Below are positions 13,039 to 21,521 of a stretch of 64,000 nucleotides of DNA, piece after piece. How positions within the stretch are numbered: the stretch's first letter is position 1; each line of letters opens with the position of its first letter. The DNA is from Mycolicibacterium confluentis. Lineage in GTDB: Bacteria; Actinomycetota; Actinomycetes; Mycobacteriales; Mycobacteriaceae. The DNA is taken from the NCBI RefSeq assembly GCF_010729895.1, contig NZ_AP022612.1, forward strand, positions 620,001 to 684,000, given 5' to 3'. Below the pieces are notes generated by a model that was not told where the DNA came from, did not search any database, and saw only the letters and a list, made by a program, of their open reading frames with translations. Position numbers and translations under genes: made by a program.

Positions 13039-14568
13039 ATGGCCGTTGAACCCATGCCCAAGGTTGACGCGGCGTCCTCGCCGGGCAGCCAGAACGGGCC
13101 CACACTGAAGCGCGGCGCGATCGGACTCGTCGGAGTCGTCTTCATGGTCGTCGCGTTCTCCGCGCCCATCACCGCCATGACCGGCAATCTCCCGGTCGCC
13201 GTGGGATTCGGCAACGGTCTGGGCGCACCCGCCGGGTTCATCATCGCCACGATCGTGCTCACGGTGTTCTCCGTCGGCTTCGTCGCGCTGGCCCGGCACA
13301 TCACGGCCGCGGGTGCGTTCTACACCTTCGTCTCGCGGGGCTGGTCCAAGATTCCCGGTCTGCCCTCCGGCGTCCTTCCTGCCTTCACCTATATGACGAT
13401 GGAAGCCGGTCTGATCGGCATCTTCTCGGCATTTGCCGACCAGGCGTTGAGCTCCCAGTTCGGTGTCGATCTGCCGTGGGAGGTCTACGCGGTGATCGGA
13501 CTGGTGGCCATCGCCGCGCTGTCACACTTCGACATCTCGGTGGCGGCCAAGGTCCTCGGTGTCGTGCTGGTCGCCGAGATCCTGATGCTGACCCTCACGT
13601 CGGTCGCGGGATTGATCAATCACCCAGATGGCATGAGCTTCACCTCGCTCAATCCCGTTACGGCGTTGAGCACCAACGGAGTTGCGGGTGGCGTGGTCGG
13701 CCTGGGACTGCTGATGGCCTTCTGGTCCTGGGTGGGATTTGAATCGACCGCGATCTACGGCGAGGAGTCCAAGAACCCCAAGAAGATCGTCCCACTGGCC
13801 ACCCTGATCGCGGTGATCGGAATCGGCGCCTTCTACACGTTCGTGGCGTGGGGTGTGATCGTGGGTAACGGGCCCGACAGGGCTGTCGAATTAGCTTCGG
13901 GTGCAAACCCGTTCGACCTCATCTACGTGCCCACAGCGGAGTACCTCGGCCCCTGGGCGGTTACCGTGTTCGAGTGGCTGGTGCTCGGCGGGTCCTTCGC
14001 CTGTGCCCTGGCGATCCACAACTCGGCGGCGCGTTATCTGTTCGCCTTTGGCCGTGACGGCCTGCTGCCCCGGCGCCTCGGTACGGCGCATCCCAAGCAC
14101 TCCTCGCCGTGGATCGCCTCGCTGGTGCAGACCGGGTTCGCCGCTCTCCTGCTGGTGGTGTGCTCGGTCACGGGCTCGGATCCCTACGCGGATCTGTTCG
14201 TGCTCGTCGCAATCCTGGCCACGCTGTGCCTGCTGGTGGTGCAGGTGCTGTGCTCGGTGGCGACCATCGTCTACTTCCACGTGAAGAAGGAGCATCCGGA
14301 GACCGCGAGCTGGTGGCGAACGATACTGTGCCCCCTCATCGGCGCCGCGGGCATGCTGTACGTCATCTACCTGATGGCGACCAACATGGAGGCCGCTGCC
14401 GGGGCCGCGTCTGACACGCTGTTCTTCAAGATGATTCCGTACCTGTTGGTCGGGCTTCTGCTCGGTTCCATTGCGCTGGCGCTGTATTGGCGCAAGGCCA
14501 GGCCGGATCTGTACGAGCGGATCGGCAGCACCGTCTTCGACGATGGACCTGCCGGTTCGGCTGACTAG
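13039..14568 (+). CDS. APC-superfamily amino acid/amine permease
   Basis: A 509-residue transporter with about 12 predicted membrane helices, beginning near residue 25 with the APC signature (GAIGLVGVVFMVVAFSAPITAMTGNLPV). EESKNPKKIVP in the middle is typical of amino acid/polyamine permeases. The ATG at 13039 was chosen because AGGGAGG lies six bases before it. It is the first gene of the catabolic cluster, has two candidate GntR operators upstream, and is probably the uptake system for the cluster's substrate. The companion gamma-glutamyl ligases suggest an amine or amino acid, but specificity cannot be read from the sequence. Confidence 0.9.
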   Translation: MAVEPMPKVDAASSPGSQNGPTLKRGAIGLVGVVFMVVAFSAPITAMTGNLPVAVGFGNGLGAPAGFIIATIVLTVFSVGFVALARHITAAGAFYTFVSRGWSKIPGLPSGVLPAFTYMTMEAGLIGIFSAFADQALSSQFGVDLPWEVYAVIGLVAIAALSHFDISVAAKVLGVVLVAEILMLTLTSVAGLINHPDGMSFTSLNPVTALSTNGVAGGVVGLGLLMAFWSWVGFESTAIYGEESKNPKKIVPLATLIAVIGIGAFYTFVAWGVIVGNGPDRAVELASGANPFDLIYVPTAEYLGPWAVTVFEWLVLGGSFACALAIHNSAARYLFAFGRDGLLPRRLGTAHPKHSSPWIASLVQTGFAALLLVVCSVTGSDPYADLFVLVAILATLCLLVVQVLCSVATIVYFHVKKEHPETASWWRTILCPLIGAAGMLYVIYLMATNMEAAAGAASDTLFFKMIPYLLVGLLLGSIALALYWRKARPDLYERIGSTVFDDGPAGSAD

Positions 14569-14668
14569 CCACCTGAATCTGCATGCCCGGCTTGGCTCAT
14601 CCCCCCCCGCGAGCCAGGCCGGGCATGCCCCGTCAAGACACGAGACGACAAGAACGGGTGTGGGAGAG

Positions 14669-15436
14669 ATGACTGACTGGTCGACGATGAGGGTTCTCGT
14701 GACCGGTGGGAGCCAGGGCATTGGCCTGGGCATCGCCGAGACGTTCCTCGAGGCGGGCGCCGCCGTGGCGATCGCGGGACGCAACCGCGCGACACTGGCG
14801 GCGGCCGCGGAGACCCTGTCCGCACCGGGCCGGCAGGTGGAGACCATCGTCGCCGATGTCGCGGATCGAGCCGCCTGTGATCGGATGGCGCAGGAGTGTC
14901 AGCAGCGTCTTGGCGGGCTGGATGTCCTGTGTGCCAACGCGGGAATCTATCCCGAGGCTCTGATCGACGACCTCACTGCGGACGACGTCACCTCGATCCT
15001 CGCCGTCAACGTCGGCGGCACGATCTTCAGTGCGCAGGCCTGCCGGCCCGCGTTGCGGGAGTCCGGGCGGGGACGTGTCGTCGTGACGTCGTCGATCACG
15101 GGACCGGTGACCGGTTACCCCGGCCTCAGCCATTACGCGGCGAGCAAGGCTGCGCAGCTGGGGTTCGTCCGAAGCGCCGCACTGGAGTTCGCCCGGGACG
15201 GGATCACGATCAACGCGGTGCTGCCCGGCAGCATCCGCACCGAGGGGCTCGACGGCCTGGGTGCGGACGCCATCGCAAGCATGATCGCGTGCATACCGCA
15301 GCGCAGGCTGGGATCTCCGGCGGACATCGCCGCCGCCGCAATGTACTTCGCGAGTGAGGAGGCGGGGTTTGTCACCGGCCAGACCCTGATAGTCGACGGC
15401 GGCCAGACTCTGCCGGAGTTCCCGGAGTCGCAGTGA
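14669..15436 (+). CDS. Short-chain dehydrogenase/reductase (first of four in the cluster)
   Basis: A 255-residue classical SDR. The cofactor loop is VTGGSQGIGLGIAE (about 10-23), followed by ANAGIYPE, the active-site Ser in VTSSITG and the YAASK catalytic pair (about 150-154). The C-terminal SDR block GFVTGQTLIVDGG is complete. Arg after the glycine loop (AGRNRATL) is compatible with NADP or NAD. The ATG at 14669 follows a weak GGGAGAG. It stands about 100 bases after the permease gene and is convergent with the GntR gene. Probable role: oxidation of an alcohol intermediate. Confidence 0.88.
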   Translation: MTDWSTMRVLVTGGSQGIGLGIAETFLEAGAAVAIAGRNRATLAAAAETLSAPGRQVETIVADVADRAACDRMAQECQQRLGGLDVLCANAGIYPEALIDDLTADDVTSILAVNVGGTIFSAQACRPALRESGRGRVVVTSSITGPVTGYPGLSHYAASKAAQLGFVRSAALEFARDGITINAVLPGSIRTEGLDGLGADAIASMIACIPQRRLGSPADIAAAAMYFASEEAGFVTGQTLIVDGGQTLPEFPESQ

Positions 15437-15455
15437 ACCCCGGGCCCCTGCGGTA

Positions 15456-16193
15456 TCAGCGCTTGAGCCAGGCCTCGATGGTCTGGCGGGTGTCGTTGAT
15501 GTGCTCCTCCATGCGGGCCGCAGCGAGCTCGGGTTCACGGTTCTCGATGGCCTCGAGGATGGCCTCGTGGTAGTCGTTGGCGTTGGGCTCGAGGCGGCCG
15601 AAAATCGCACCCACCGGCAGCCACATTCGCCTGCGCGCATCGGCGACCGCGTCGAGCAGCCTGTCGTTCTGCGCGGCCTGCGCGATTCCGAGATGGAACG
15701 CCGAGTCCAGGGTCTGGAAGTCGTTGGTGTGCTGCGCAGACTGCTCGGCCAGCGCGGTGTGCAGTGCGGTGTCCATCCCACGCAGAAGTTTGTGCAGCTC
15801 GTTGAGGTCGGCGGCGCGGCGACGGCCCGCGGCCAGTCGCGTGGCTCCGGTCTCGACGATGATCCGATAATCGAACGCATCGCGGATGGCGCGCTTGTTG
15901 CGCCGGAACTCCCGGCGCATCTCGGCCGCGTCGTACACCGGGGCCTGCACAGTGAAACCTCCGCCGCGGCCTCGACGCACCGCGATGAGGCCTTCGCGCT
16001 CCAGCACTGCAACCGCCGCGCGGACGGTGGTCCTCGACACGTCCAGTATTTCGGCCAGCTCGCGCTCGGTGGGAAGCCTGTCGCCCGGACGGAACTGCCC
16101 GAGTTCGAGGGCGAGGCGCATCTGGTCGACCACGAGCTCGTGGGCAGGGATCTGTCGGACGGGACTCAGCGCCGAAGCGTGCACATCCGACAT
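15456..16193 (-). CDS. FadR-subfamily GntR transcriptional regulator
   Basis: A 245-residue regulator with an N-terminal winged helix (about 20-85, with LPTERELAEILDVSRTTVRAAVAVLEREGL) and an all-helical FCD ligand domain (about 100-240). FCD metal-site residues can be seen in DFQTLDSAFHLGIAQ and NDYHEAI. The ATG at 16193 has AAGGGG upstream; a longer open frame exists but lacks a ribosome site. It is divergent from the SDR gene at 16391, and the shared gap contains a large inverted repeat made of the same motif found before the permease gene. It most likely controls the whole 12.9-27.0 kb cluster in response to a carboxylic acid intermediate. Confidence 0.9.
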   Translation of the reverse strand: MSDVHASALSPVRQIPAHELVVDQMRLALELGQFRPGDRLPTERELAEILDVSRTTVRAAVAVLEREGLIAVRRGRGGGFTVQAPVYDAAEMRREFRRNKRAIRDAFDYRIIVETGATRLAAGRRRAADLNELHKLLRGMDTALHTALAEQSAQHTNDFQTLDSAFHLGIAQAAQNDRLLDAVADARRRMWLPVGAIFGRLEPNANDYHEAILEAIENREPELAAARMEEHINDTRQTIEAWLKR

Positions 16194-16309
16194 GGAGAAA
16201 CCCCTTCCGTTTGTCGAAGGGTAACCCACGAGGCGGTCAATGTGAGTATGTCCCGGCCATTGGGCCATAGCGGTGGTACCACGCGGGTGCCCGGATGCGT
16301 CAAGTGCTA

Positions 16310-16340
16310 AAAGACCTAAAAACTTGACCAATAGGTCTTT
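16310..16340. promoter_or_regulatory. Candidate GntR operator pair between regulator and SDR gene
   Basis: AAAGACCTA (16310-16318) and TAGGTCTTT (16332-16340) form a perfect inverted repeat with a 13-base spacer. A second palindrome, GACC aata GGTC, overlaps the right half. The half-site TAGGTCTT is the core of the two sites before the permease gene, consistent with autoregulation of the divergent GntR gene. Confidence 0.6.
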
Positions 16341-16390
16341 ATGGGTGAGACTGATGTCACTTCACAAGTGAGATATGAACCAGAAGGGGT

Positions 16391-17128
16391 ATGGCGGTGG
16401 GAAACAAAGTCATCGTTACCGGCGGTGCGGGCGTCATCGGCCAGGCGATCTGCAGGCGTCTCATGGAGAGCGGCTATGTCGCCATCGCGGCCGACCTCAA
16501 GCCGGCGATCGACGCGCTGGACGTCGACGCCGCAGGGTTGACCGGCGCCCTGGCTGTGACGATGGACGTGAGTGACCGTGAAAGTGTTTCGGCGGCAGTT
16601 GCATCCGTCGTCGATCCAGGTGAGACGCTCTACGGACTGGTGAACTGCGCAGGCATCCTGCGGGATTCATTCCTGGGCGAGTTGGATGAGGCGAAGCTGG
16701 AGCTGATGTTCCAGGTGAACATCGCCGGCATGGCCCGGGTCACCGACGAGGTGGCGCCACTGCTCACCGAGGGCAGCGCGATCGTCAACATCGGCAGCCT
16801 GACCGGACACTTCGGCCGGTTCCGGGGCGCCTCGGTCTACGGCGCCACCAAGGCCGGCATTGCCGCCTACACCCGTTATGTCGCAGAGGAACTCGCGCCC
16901 CGCGGGATTCGGGTCAACAACGTCGCCCCCGGCGTCATCCGGGCCCCGATGAGCCCTTCGATGGCGCGGGTGTCCGGCGGCGAGGAGGTCAGCGCCAGCT
17001 ACGCGATGCTCAAGCGCATCGGTGAGCCCGAAGAGGTCGCCGAGGCCGTCGAGTTCCTGATCTCGCCGCGGGCCTCGTTCATCACCGCGCAGACGCTGCT
17101 GGTCGACGGAGGGGTGGTCGCCTGGTGA
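16391..17128 (+). CDS. Short-chain dehydrogenase/reductase (second in the cluster)
   Basis: A 245-residue classical SDR with VTGGAGVIGQAICRR at the N-terminus, NCAGILRDSF, active-site Ser in NIGSLTG, and YGATKAG as the Tyr-Lys pair. The Asp in IAADLKPAI after strand 2 suggests NAD preference. The ATG at 16391 follows AGAAGGGG. It is the first gene of a long co-directional run. The stop overlaps the next start as GTGA, so it is translationally coupled to the DUF1116 gene. Confidence 0.88.
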   Translation: MAVGNKVIVTGGAGVIGQAICRRLMESGYVAIAADLKPAIDALDVDAAGLTGALAVTMDVSDRESVSAAVASVVDPGETLYGLVNCAGILRDSFLGELDEAKLELMFQVNIAGMARVTDEVAPLLTEGSAIVNIGSLTGHFGRFRGASVYGATKAGIAAYTRYVAEELAPRGIRVNNVAPGVIRAPMSPSMARVSGGEEVSASYAMLKRIGEPEEVAEAVEFLISPRASFITAQTLLVDGGVVAW

Positions 17129-18390
17129 CCGCCACCATTGAGAACCCCACGTCCGTCGAGGCGGCGAACGCCACCGCGTTCGCGCGACTCAACGAGGCCG
17201 ATCCGTGGGTCGTCGACGTCGCGCCGGCCCGCGATGTGCTGCCCGGCTACCGCGACAACCTCGTCCTGACGTCGGGTGCGCCGATGCCGTGGTCGGACTA
17301 CACCGGTGGGCAGCGCGAAGCGCTCATCGGCGGCGCGCTGTTCGAGGGGCTGGCGCAGACCCGGGAGGAGGCGATCGAAGGCTTCGAGTCGGGACGCATT
17401 GAGGTCGGCGCCTGCCACGACTACTCGGCGGTCGGATCCCTGGCCGGAATCTACACGGCGTCAATGCCGGTCTTCGTCGTCGAGAACCGCGCGCACGGCA
17501 ACCGCGGCTTCTGCAATTTCTACGAGGGCAAGGAACCGCGACGGCTCAACTACGGCTGCTACGACGACGGTGTCCGCGACCGCCTGCTGCATGTGAACAA
17601 CGTGCTCGCGCCGGTGGTGGGGGAGGCGATCCGCCGTCAGGGCGGCATCGCGCTCAAGCCGCTGATTGCCCGCGCACTCCGGATGGGCGACGAGGTGCAC
17701 AGCCGCAACGCGGCCGCCTCGATCCTGTTCAACCGCGAGATCATGCCCGCGATCCTGGACATGGTCGACGACAAGGTCCCCGGCGTCCGGGAGACCATCC
17801 TGCACCTGGCCGAGAACGACTACTTCTTCCTGCGGCTCTCGATGGCCGCCGCGAAGGCGTCGGCCGACGCAATGGTCGTGCCGGGGTCCACCCTGGTCTC
17901 GGCGATGGCCTTCAGCTGCCGCGGCTTCGCGATCAAGCTGGCGGGTCTCGGCGACACCTGGTTCGAGGGGCCGCCACCGATCCACCAGGGCAAGCTGTTC
18001 GCCGGCCACACCGAGGATGAGATCACCTGGATGGGCGGTGAGTCCCCGATCACCGAGACCATCGGCCTGGGCGGATTCGCCCAGGCCTGCGCGCTGTCAC
18101 TGCAGGAGTACCAGGGCGGTTCCCCCGAGGTGATGATCGAGCGGAATCAAGAGATGTATGCCATCACCTACGGTGAGAACAGCACGTACCGCATCCCGCT
18201 GTTCGCGTTCCGCGGCACGCCCACCGGCATCGACGCCCGCAAGGTTCTGCAGACCGGCGTCCTGCCCGTGATGGACGTCGGACTCGCGGGCCGCGACGGC
18301 GGCCAGATCGGAGCCGGTGTCATTCGTGCACCGCGGGAGTGCTTCGCTGACGCCATGGCTGAGCACGAGCGTAGGTACGGGCCGGCATGA
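17125..18390 (+). CDS. DUF1116 protein (AllG/YlbE-YahG family)
   Basis: A 421-residue protein that I assign to DUF1116 from the internal block KPLIARALRMGDEVHSRNAAASILF (shown here in part: residues about 177-201), the Gly-rich GESPITETIGLGGFAQ and the overall length near 420. In E. coli the DUF1116 protein AllG works with AllF (FdrA) and AllH as an oxamate/oxalurate transcarbamylase. Neither partner is seen here, so that activity should not be assumed. The start is GTG at 17125, overlapping the previous stop; its own stop overlaps the next ATG. It may act with the following SDR and Cys-rich protein on a carbamoylated or amide intermediate. Function is unproven. Confidence 0.75.
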   Translation: MTATIENPTSVEAANATAFARLNEADPWVVDVAPARDVLPGYRDNLVLTSGAPMPWSDYTGGQREALIGGALFEGLAQTREEAIEGFESGRIEVGACHDYSAVGSLAGIYTASMPVFVVENRAHGNRGFCNFYEGKEPRRLNYGCYDDGVRDRLLHVNNVLAPVVGEAIRRQGGIALKPLIARALRMGDEVHSRNAAASILFNREIMPAILDMVDDKVPGVRETILHLAENDYFFLRLSMAAAKASADAMVVPGSTLVSAMAFSCRGFAIKLAGLGDTWFEGPPPIHQGKLFAGHTEDEITWMGGESPITETIGLGGFAQACALSLQEYQGGSPEVMIERNQEMYAITYGENSTYRIPLFAFRGTPTGIDARKVLQTGVLPVMDVGLAGRDGGQIGAGVIRAPRECFADAMAEHERRYGPA

Positions 18391-19166
18391 CCTCCGCACC
18401 ACCTGCCAAGACCCTCGCGTTGACGTTCAGCGGGGGCGACGCCGTCGTCACCGGCGCGGCTTCCGGTATCGGCGCGGCCACCGCGCGCACGCTGATGCGT
18501 TCGGGTGTGCGCACCATCCGGCTTGACGTCCGCGAACCGGAACCAGACCCGCAGTTCGGCGCGGACACGCAGGTCTGCTGCGCGGCCGATGTTCGCGACA
18601 CCGACCTGACCGGTCGGCTCGCGGCGGCCGGAATCGCGGTGGACAACGTCGGCTACGTGGTGAACTGCGCCGGGATCATCGAGACCACCGGTTTCGGCGG
18701 GGTGACCCGCGAACAGTGGCTGCGGTGCCTGGACATCAACCTGGTCGGCGCGTACAACGTGCTCGACGCGTTGACGCCCTCGCTGCGCCGCTCCCCGGCG
18801 GCGGCGGTGGTCAACATCGCTTCGATCGAGGCCACCCGGGTGGTGGCGCTGACCGACCCCGACCCGACTCCGCAGTACGCGGCGTCGAAGGCCGGTCTGC
18901 GGATGCTCACCCAGAGTGCGGCACGGGCCCTGTCGGCCGACGGGGTGCGGGTCAACAGCGTCTCACCCGGGTTCGTGGCCACCGCCATGGCCGCGGCTCA
19001 CGGCGACACCAGCAGCCTGCCGCCCTCCCTGGCGCCGCGAGTGCCCGCCGGGCGGTTCGCCACCGCCGATGAGATCGCGAACGCCGTGGCGTTCCTGCTC
19101 AGCGACCAGGCCAGCTACATCACCGGTGCTGACCTGCGGGTCGACGGAGGCTTCCAGCTCTCATGA
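18387..19166 (+). CDS. Short-chain dehydrogenase/reductase (third in the cluster)
   Basis: A 259-residue SDR: VTGAASGIGAATAR (about 21-34), NCAGIIETTGF, active-site Ser in NIASIEATR, and YAASKAG (about 170-176). RLDVREPE after strand 2 has an Asp typical of NAD enzymes. A segment between the Ser and Tyr (VVALTDPDPTPQ) is longer than in the cluster's other SDRs and may shape the substrate pocket. ATGA overlaps on both sides place it in a tightly coupled translation unit with the DUF1116 gene and the Cys-rich protein gene. Confidence 0.88.
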   Translation: MTSAPPAKTLALTFSGGDAVVTGAASGIGAATARTLMRSGVRTIRLDVREPEPDPQFGADTQVCCAADVRDTDLTGRLAAAGIAVDNVGYVVNCAGIIETTGFGGVTREQWLRCLDINLVGAYNVLDALTPSLRRSPAAAVVNIASIEATRVVALTDPDPTPQYAASKAGLRMLTQSAARALSADGVRVNSVSPGFVATAMAAAHGDTSSLPPSLAPRVPAGRFATADEIANAVAFLLSDQASYITGADLRVDGGFQLS

Positions 19167-20227
19167 CCGCCTCGGTGCCGCCGGTGGTGGCCTATGAACC
19201 GTCGCTGGGGCGCGATGCGCGCCAGGGCAGCTGGGAAGAACTCGCCCGCGGCACGTTCCGGACCGCGATCGACAGGGTGCACGCGGCCGAGTGGGAGGCA
19301 GCGGCGCGGCTCGTCGAGGTGTCGGTGCTCGAGGCCGACGAACTGCGCGACGTCTACGACCGCTGGCCCACCGCGACGCTGCAGTGGGTCCGGGACCGCG
19401 GCGCGTCCGAGGTGGACGTCGAGGACGCAGTGCGCCGACTCGGCGATCTGATCGGCGCGCCCGCAATGAACGGCATCGTGAGTGAATGGCCGCGGTACAC
19501 CGCCGCGGTCGCGGTGGCCGCGCGGCTGTGTCGCGAGCAGGATCCGGCGGCGGCGGAGGGCATCGAGGCTGCGCGGCACGTGTGGCAGGGCATTCACGAC
19601 CGTGCTGTCGACCGAGTCGCCGGGATGATCGACATCGCCGTCAGGCTGGTCGGGGAGTCGGCCCTCGGCGAGCTGTGGGACTTCCTGATGGGGGACTGGT
19701 ACGACATCCACGAGCGGCGGTACGCGCTGGACAACCAGCCGTGGGAGCAGTCGGCGCATCAGTTGATGATCGCCATTGTCGACGGTTTCCACGCCCATCT
19801 GGCCGGGACCGGACGGCAGGGCGACATCGAGTTGGTCGAAGAACCGCACCGGACCGGCTTCCGGTTCGCCCCGTGCGGGTCGGGTGGGCGTTCGGTGGAT
19901 CCCGCGATCACCGACGGCCGCCCGCGGTCTGGGGCTCCGTTCGGTTTCGCGGTCACCACACAGGCACACGACTGGGCCTGGAACACCGTCGGCATCTGCT
20001 CCTACTGCGTGCACTGCTGCCAGCTCAACGAGGTCATGCCGATCGACCGGCTGGGCTACCCGACGCGGGTGATCGACCCACCGACATGGGGGCCCGAAGC
20101 CACCACTACGTCGTGCACCTGGTGGGTCTACCACGACCCCGCCGACGTGCCTGATTCCGTCTATCGCCGGGTCGGCCGCGACCCCGCCCGGCGACCGAGT
20201 CCACGAAAGGAGCTGGAACATGACTGA
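19163..20227 (+). CDS. Uncharacterised Cys-rich protein, possible metal site
   Basis: A 354-residue soluble protein I do not recognise. The first 215 residues are mostly helical and rich in acidic and Trp residues (IHDRAVDRVAGMIDIAVRLV). The C-terminal part carries PCGSGGR (about 233-239), then GICSYCVHCCQLNEV (about 274-288), YPTRVIDPPTWG and SCTWWVY. The clustered Cys and His suggest a zinc or iron-sulphur site. It overlaps the SDR gene before it (ATGA) and the glutamine-synthetase-like gene after it by 8 bases, so it is part of the pathway. It could be a hydrolase or a partner of the DUF1116 protein; both ideas are speculative. Confidence 0.7.
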   Translation: MTASVPPVVAYEPSLGRDARQGSWEELARGTFRTAIDRVHAAEWEAAARLVEVSVLEADELRDVYDRWPTATLQWVRDRGASEVDVEDAVRRLGDLIGAPAMNGIVSEWPRYTAAVAVAARLCREQDPAAAEGIEAARHVWQGIHDRAVDRVAGMIDIAVRLVGESALGELWDFLMGDWYDIHERRYALDNQPWEQSAHQLMIAIVDGFHAHLAGTGRQGDIELVEEPHRTGFRFAPCGSGGRSVDPAITDGRPRSGAPFGFAVTTQAHDWAWNTVGICSYCVHCCQLNEVMPIDRLGYPTRVIDPPTWGPEATTTSCTWWVYHDPADVPDSVYRRVGRDPARRPSPRKELEHD

Positions 20228-21521
20228 CACCGTGGCCACGACGCAGCTTGAAGTCGTCGACTACGACTTGGGGCTGCGCGGCAAGCTCGCGCGGGCCGGC
20301 AAGACCCGCGGCGGTTCGGCTCTCTCGTTCTGCACCATCCTCTACGGCCTGTCGGTGATCGACGACGTCACCGACACGCCGTTCAGCAACGCCGCCAACG
20401 GCTATCCCGATGCACCGCTGGTGCCCGACGAGTCGACCCGCATCGAGCTGCCGTGGCGGCCGGGCACCGATGCGGTGATCGCCGAACTGATCGGCGCCGA
20501 CGGTCGGCCGCTGGAGCTCTCACCGCGTGCCGTCCTGGGATCGTTGAACCAGGGTTACGCCGAGCTGGGTCTGCAGCCGGTGCTGGGCTTCGAATACGAG
20601 ATGTGGCTGTTCGTGGAGTCCCCCGGTGCCCCGGGGGTGGGCGGCGCCCTGCCGGGTTACGTTCCCTTCGGCCGCACCGAGAACGCCTACAGCCTCACCC
20701 GTGGCAATGAAATCCATTCGCTGGCAACAGAGTTCATCAACCGGATGCAGCAGGTTGGCATTGAGGTGGAGATGTTCCACGGGGAGTTGGGGCCCGGATT
20801 CTTCGAGTTCACCCTCGCGCCGGCGCCCGCGATCCGTGCGGCGGACAATGCCGCCCGCGCGCGCCAGTACCTGCGCGACCTGTGCGCCGAGCGGGGAATG
20901 CACGCCAGTTTCATGTCGAAACCCTTCGCCGACAAGTCAGGCGCCGGGGGGCACGTGCATTCGAGCCTCACTCGTGACGGGGTCAACGTGTTCGCCGACG
21001 AGACCGGCGCCGCTCTCTCGGAGGTGGGCACCCACTACCTGGCCGGCCTCTTGGCGGGTATGCCCGACACGGCGTTGATGATGAATCCGAATGTCAACTC
21101 CTACAAGCGCATCGATCCCGAGATGTACACACCGTCGGTCGCGGACTGGGGCTACGACAACCGGAGCGCCGCGGCCCGCGTGCTGCTCGGCGAGCGGAAG
21201 TCCGCGCGCGTCGAACATCGTCGCCCCGGCGCGGATGCCAACCCCTACCTCGTCGCGGCTGCGCTGCTGGCCGCCGGCCTGCGCGGCCTCCGGGAGCGGA
21301 TGGCGCTGCCGGGCGGCGATTCAGATCCGGTCGCACTGCCCGGTGACCTCGGTGCGGCGCTGAGCCGGTTCGAGGGCTCAGTGTGGCTGCCCGAACTGCT
21401 CGGCAATCAGTTCTGCGCCTCGTTTGCGGCCACTCGCCGTGCCGAACTGCAGCGTTACGAGACGTGGTTGCAGAAGACGATCACCAGTTGGGAACTCACT
21501 CGACATCTGGAGCACCAATGA
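20220..21521 (+). CDS. Glutamine-synthetase-like gamma-glutamyl ligase (first copy)
   Basis: A 433-residue member of the glutamine synthetase family resembling PuuA-type gamma-glutamylamine ligases, which join glutamate to an amine using ATP. The catalytic barrel has FEYEMWLF (metal Glu), GPGFFEF, GGHVHSSL (ATP/metal His), NPNVNSYKRI, DNRSAAARV and VEHRRPGADANPYL. The N-terminal beta-grasp part is divergent, as in non-nitrogen-assimilating members. AAAGGAG precedes the ATG at 20220. The stop overlaps the second ligase start (ATGA). The adenylylation Tyr region of housekeeping GlnA is absent. Confidence 0.85.
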   Translation: MTDTVATTQLEVVDYDLGLRGKLARAGKTRGGSALSFCTILYGLSVIDDVTDTPFSNAANGYPDAPLVPDESTRIELPWRPGTDAVIAELIGADGRPLELSPRAVLGSLNQGYAELGLQPVLGFEYEMWLFVESPGAPGVGGALPGYVPFGRTENAYSLTRGNEIHSLATEFINRMQQVGIEVEMFHGELGPGFFEFTLAPAPAIRAADNAARARQYLRDLCAERGMHASFMSKPFADKSGAGGHVHSSLTRDGVNVFADETGAALSEVGTHYLAGLLAGMPDTALMMNPNVNSYKRIDPEMYTPSVADWGYDNRSAAARVLLGERKSARVEHRRPGADANPYLVAAALLAAGLRGLRERMALPGGDSDPVALPGDLGAALSRFEGSVWLPELLGNQFCASFAATRRAELQRYETWLQKTITSWELTRHLEHQ

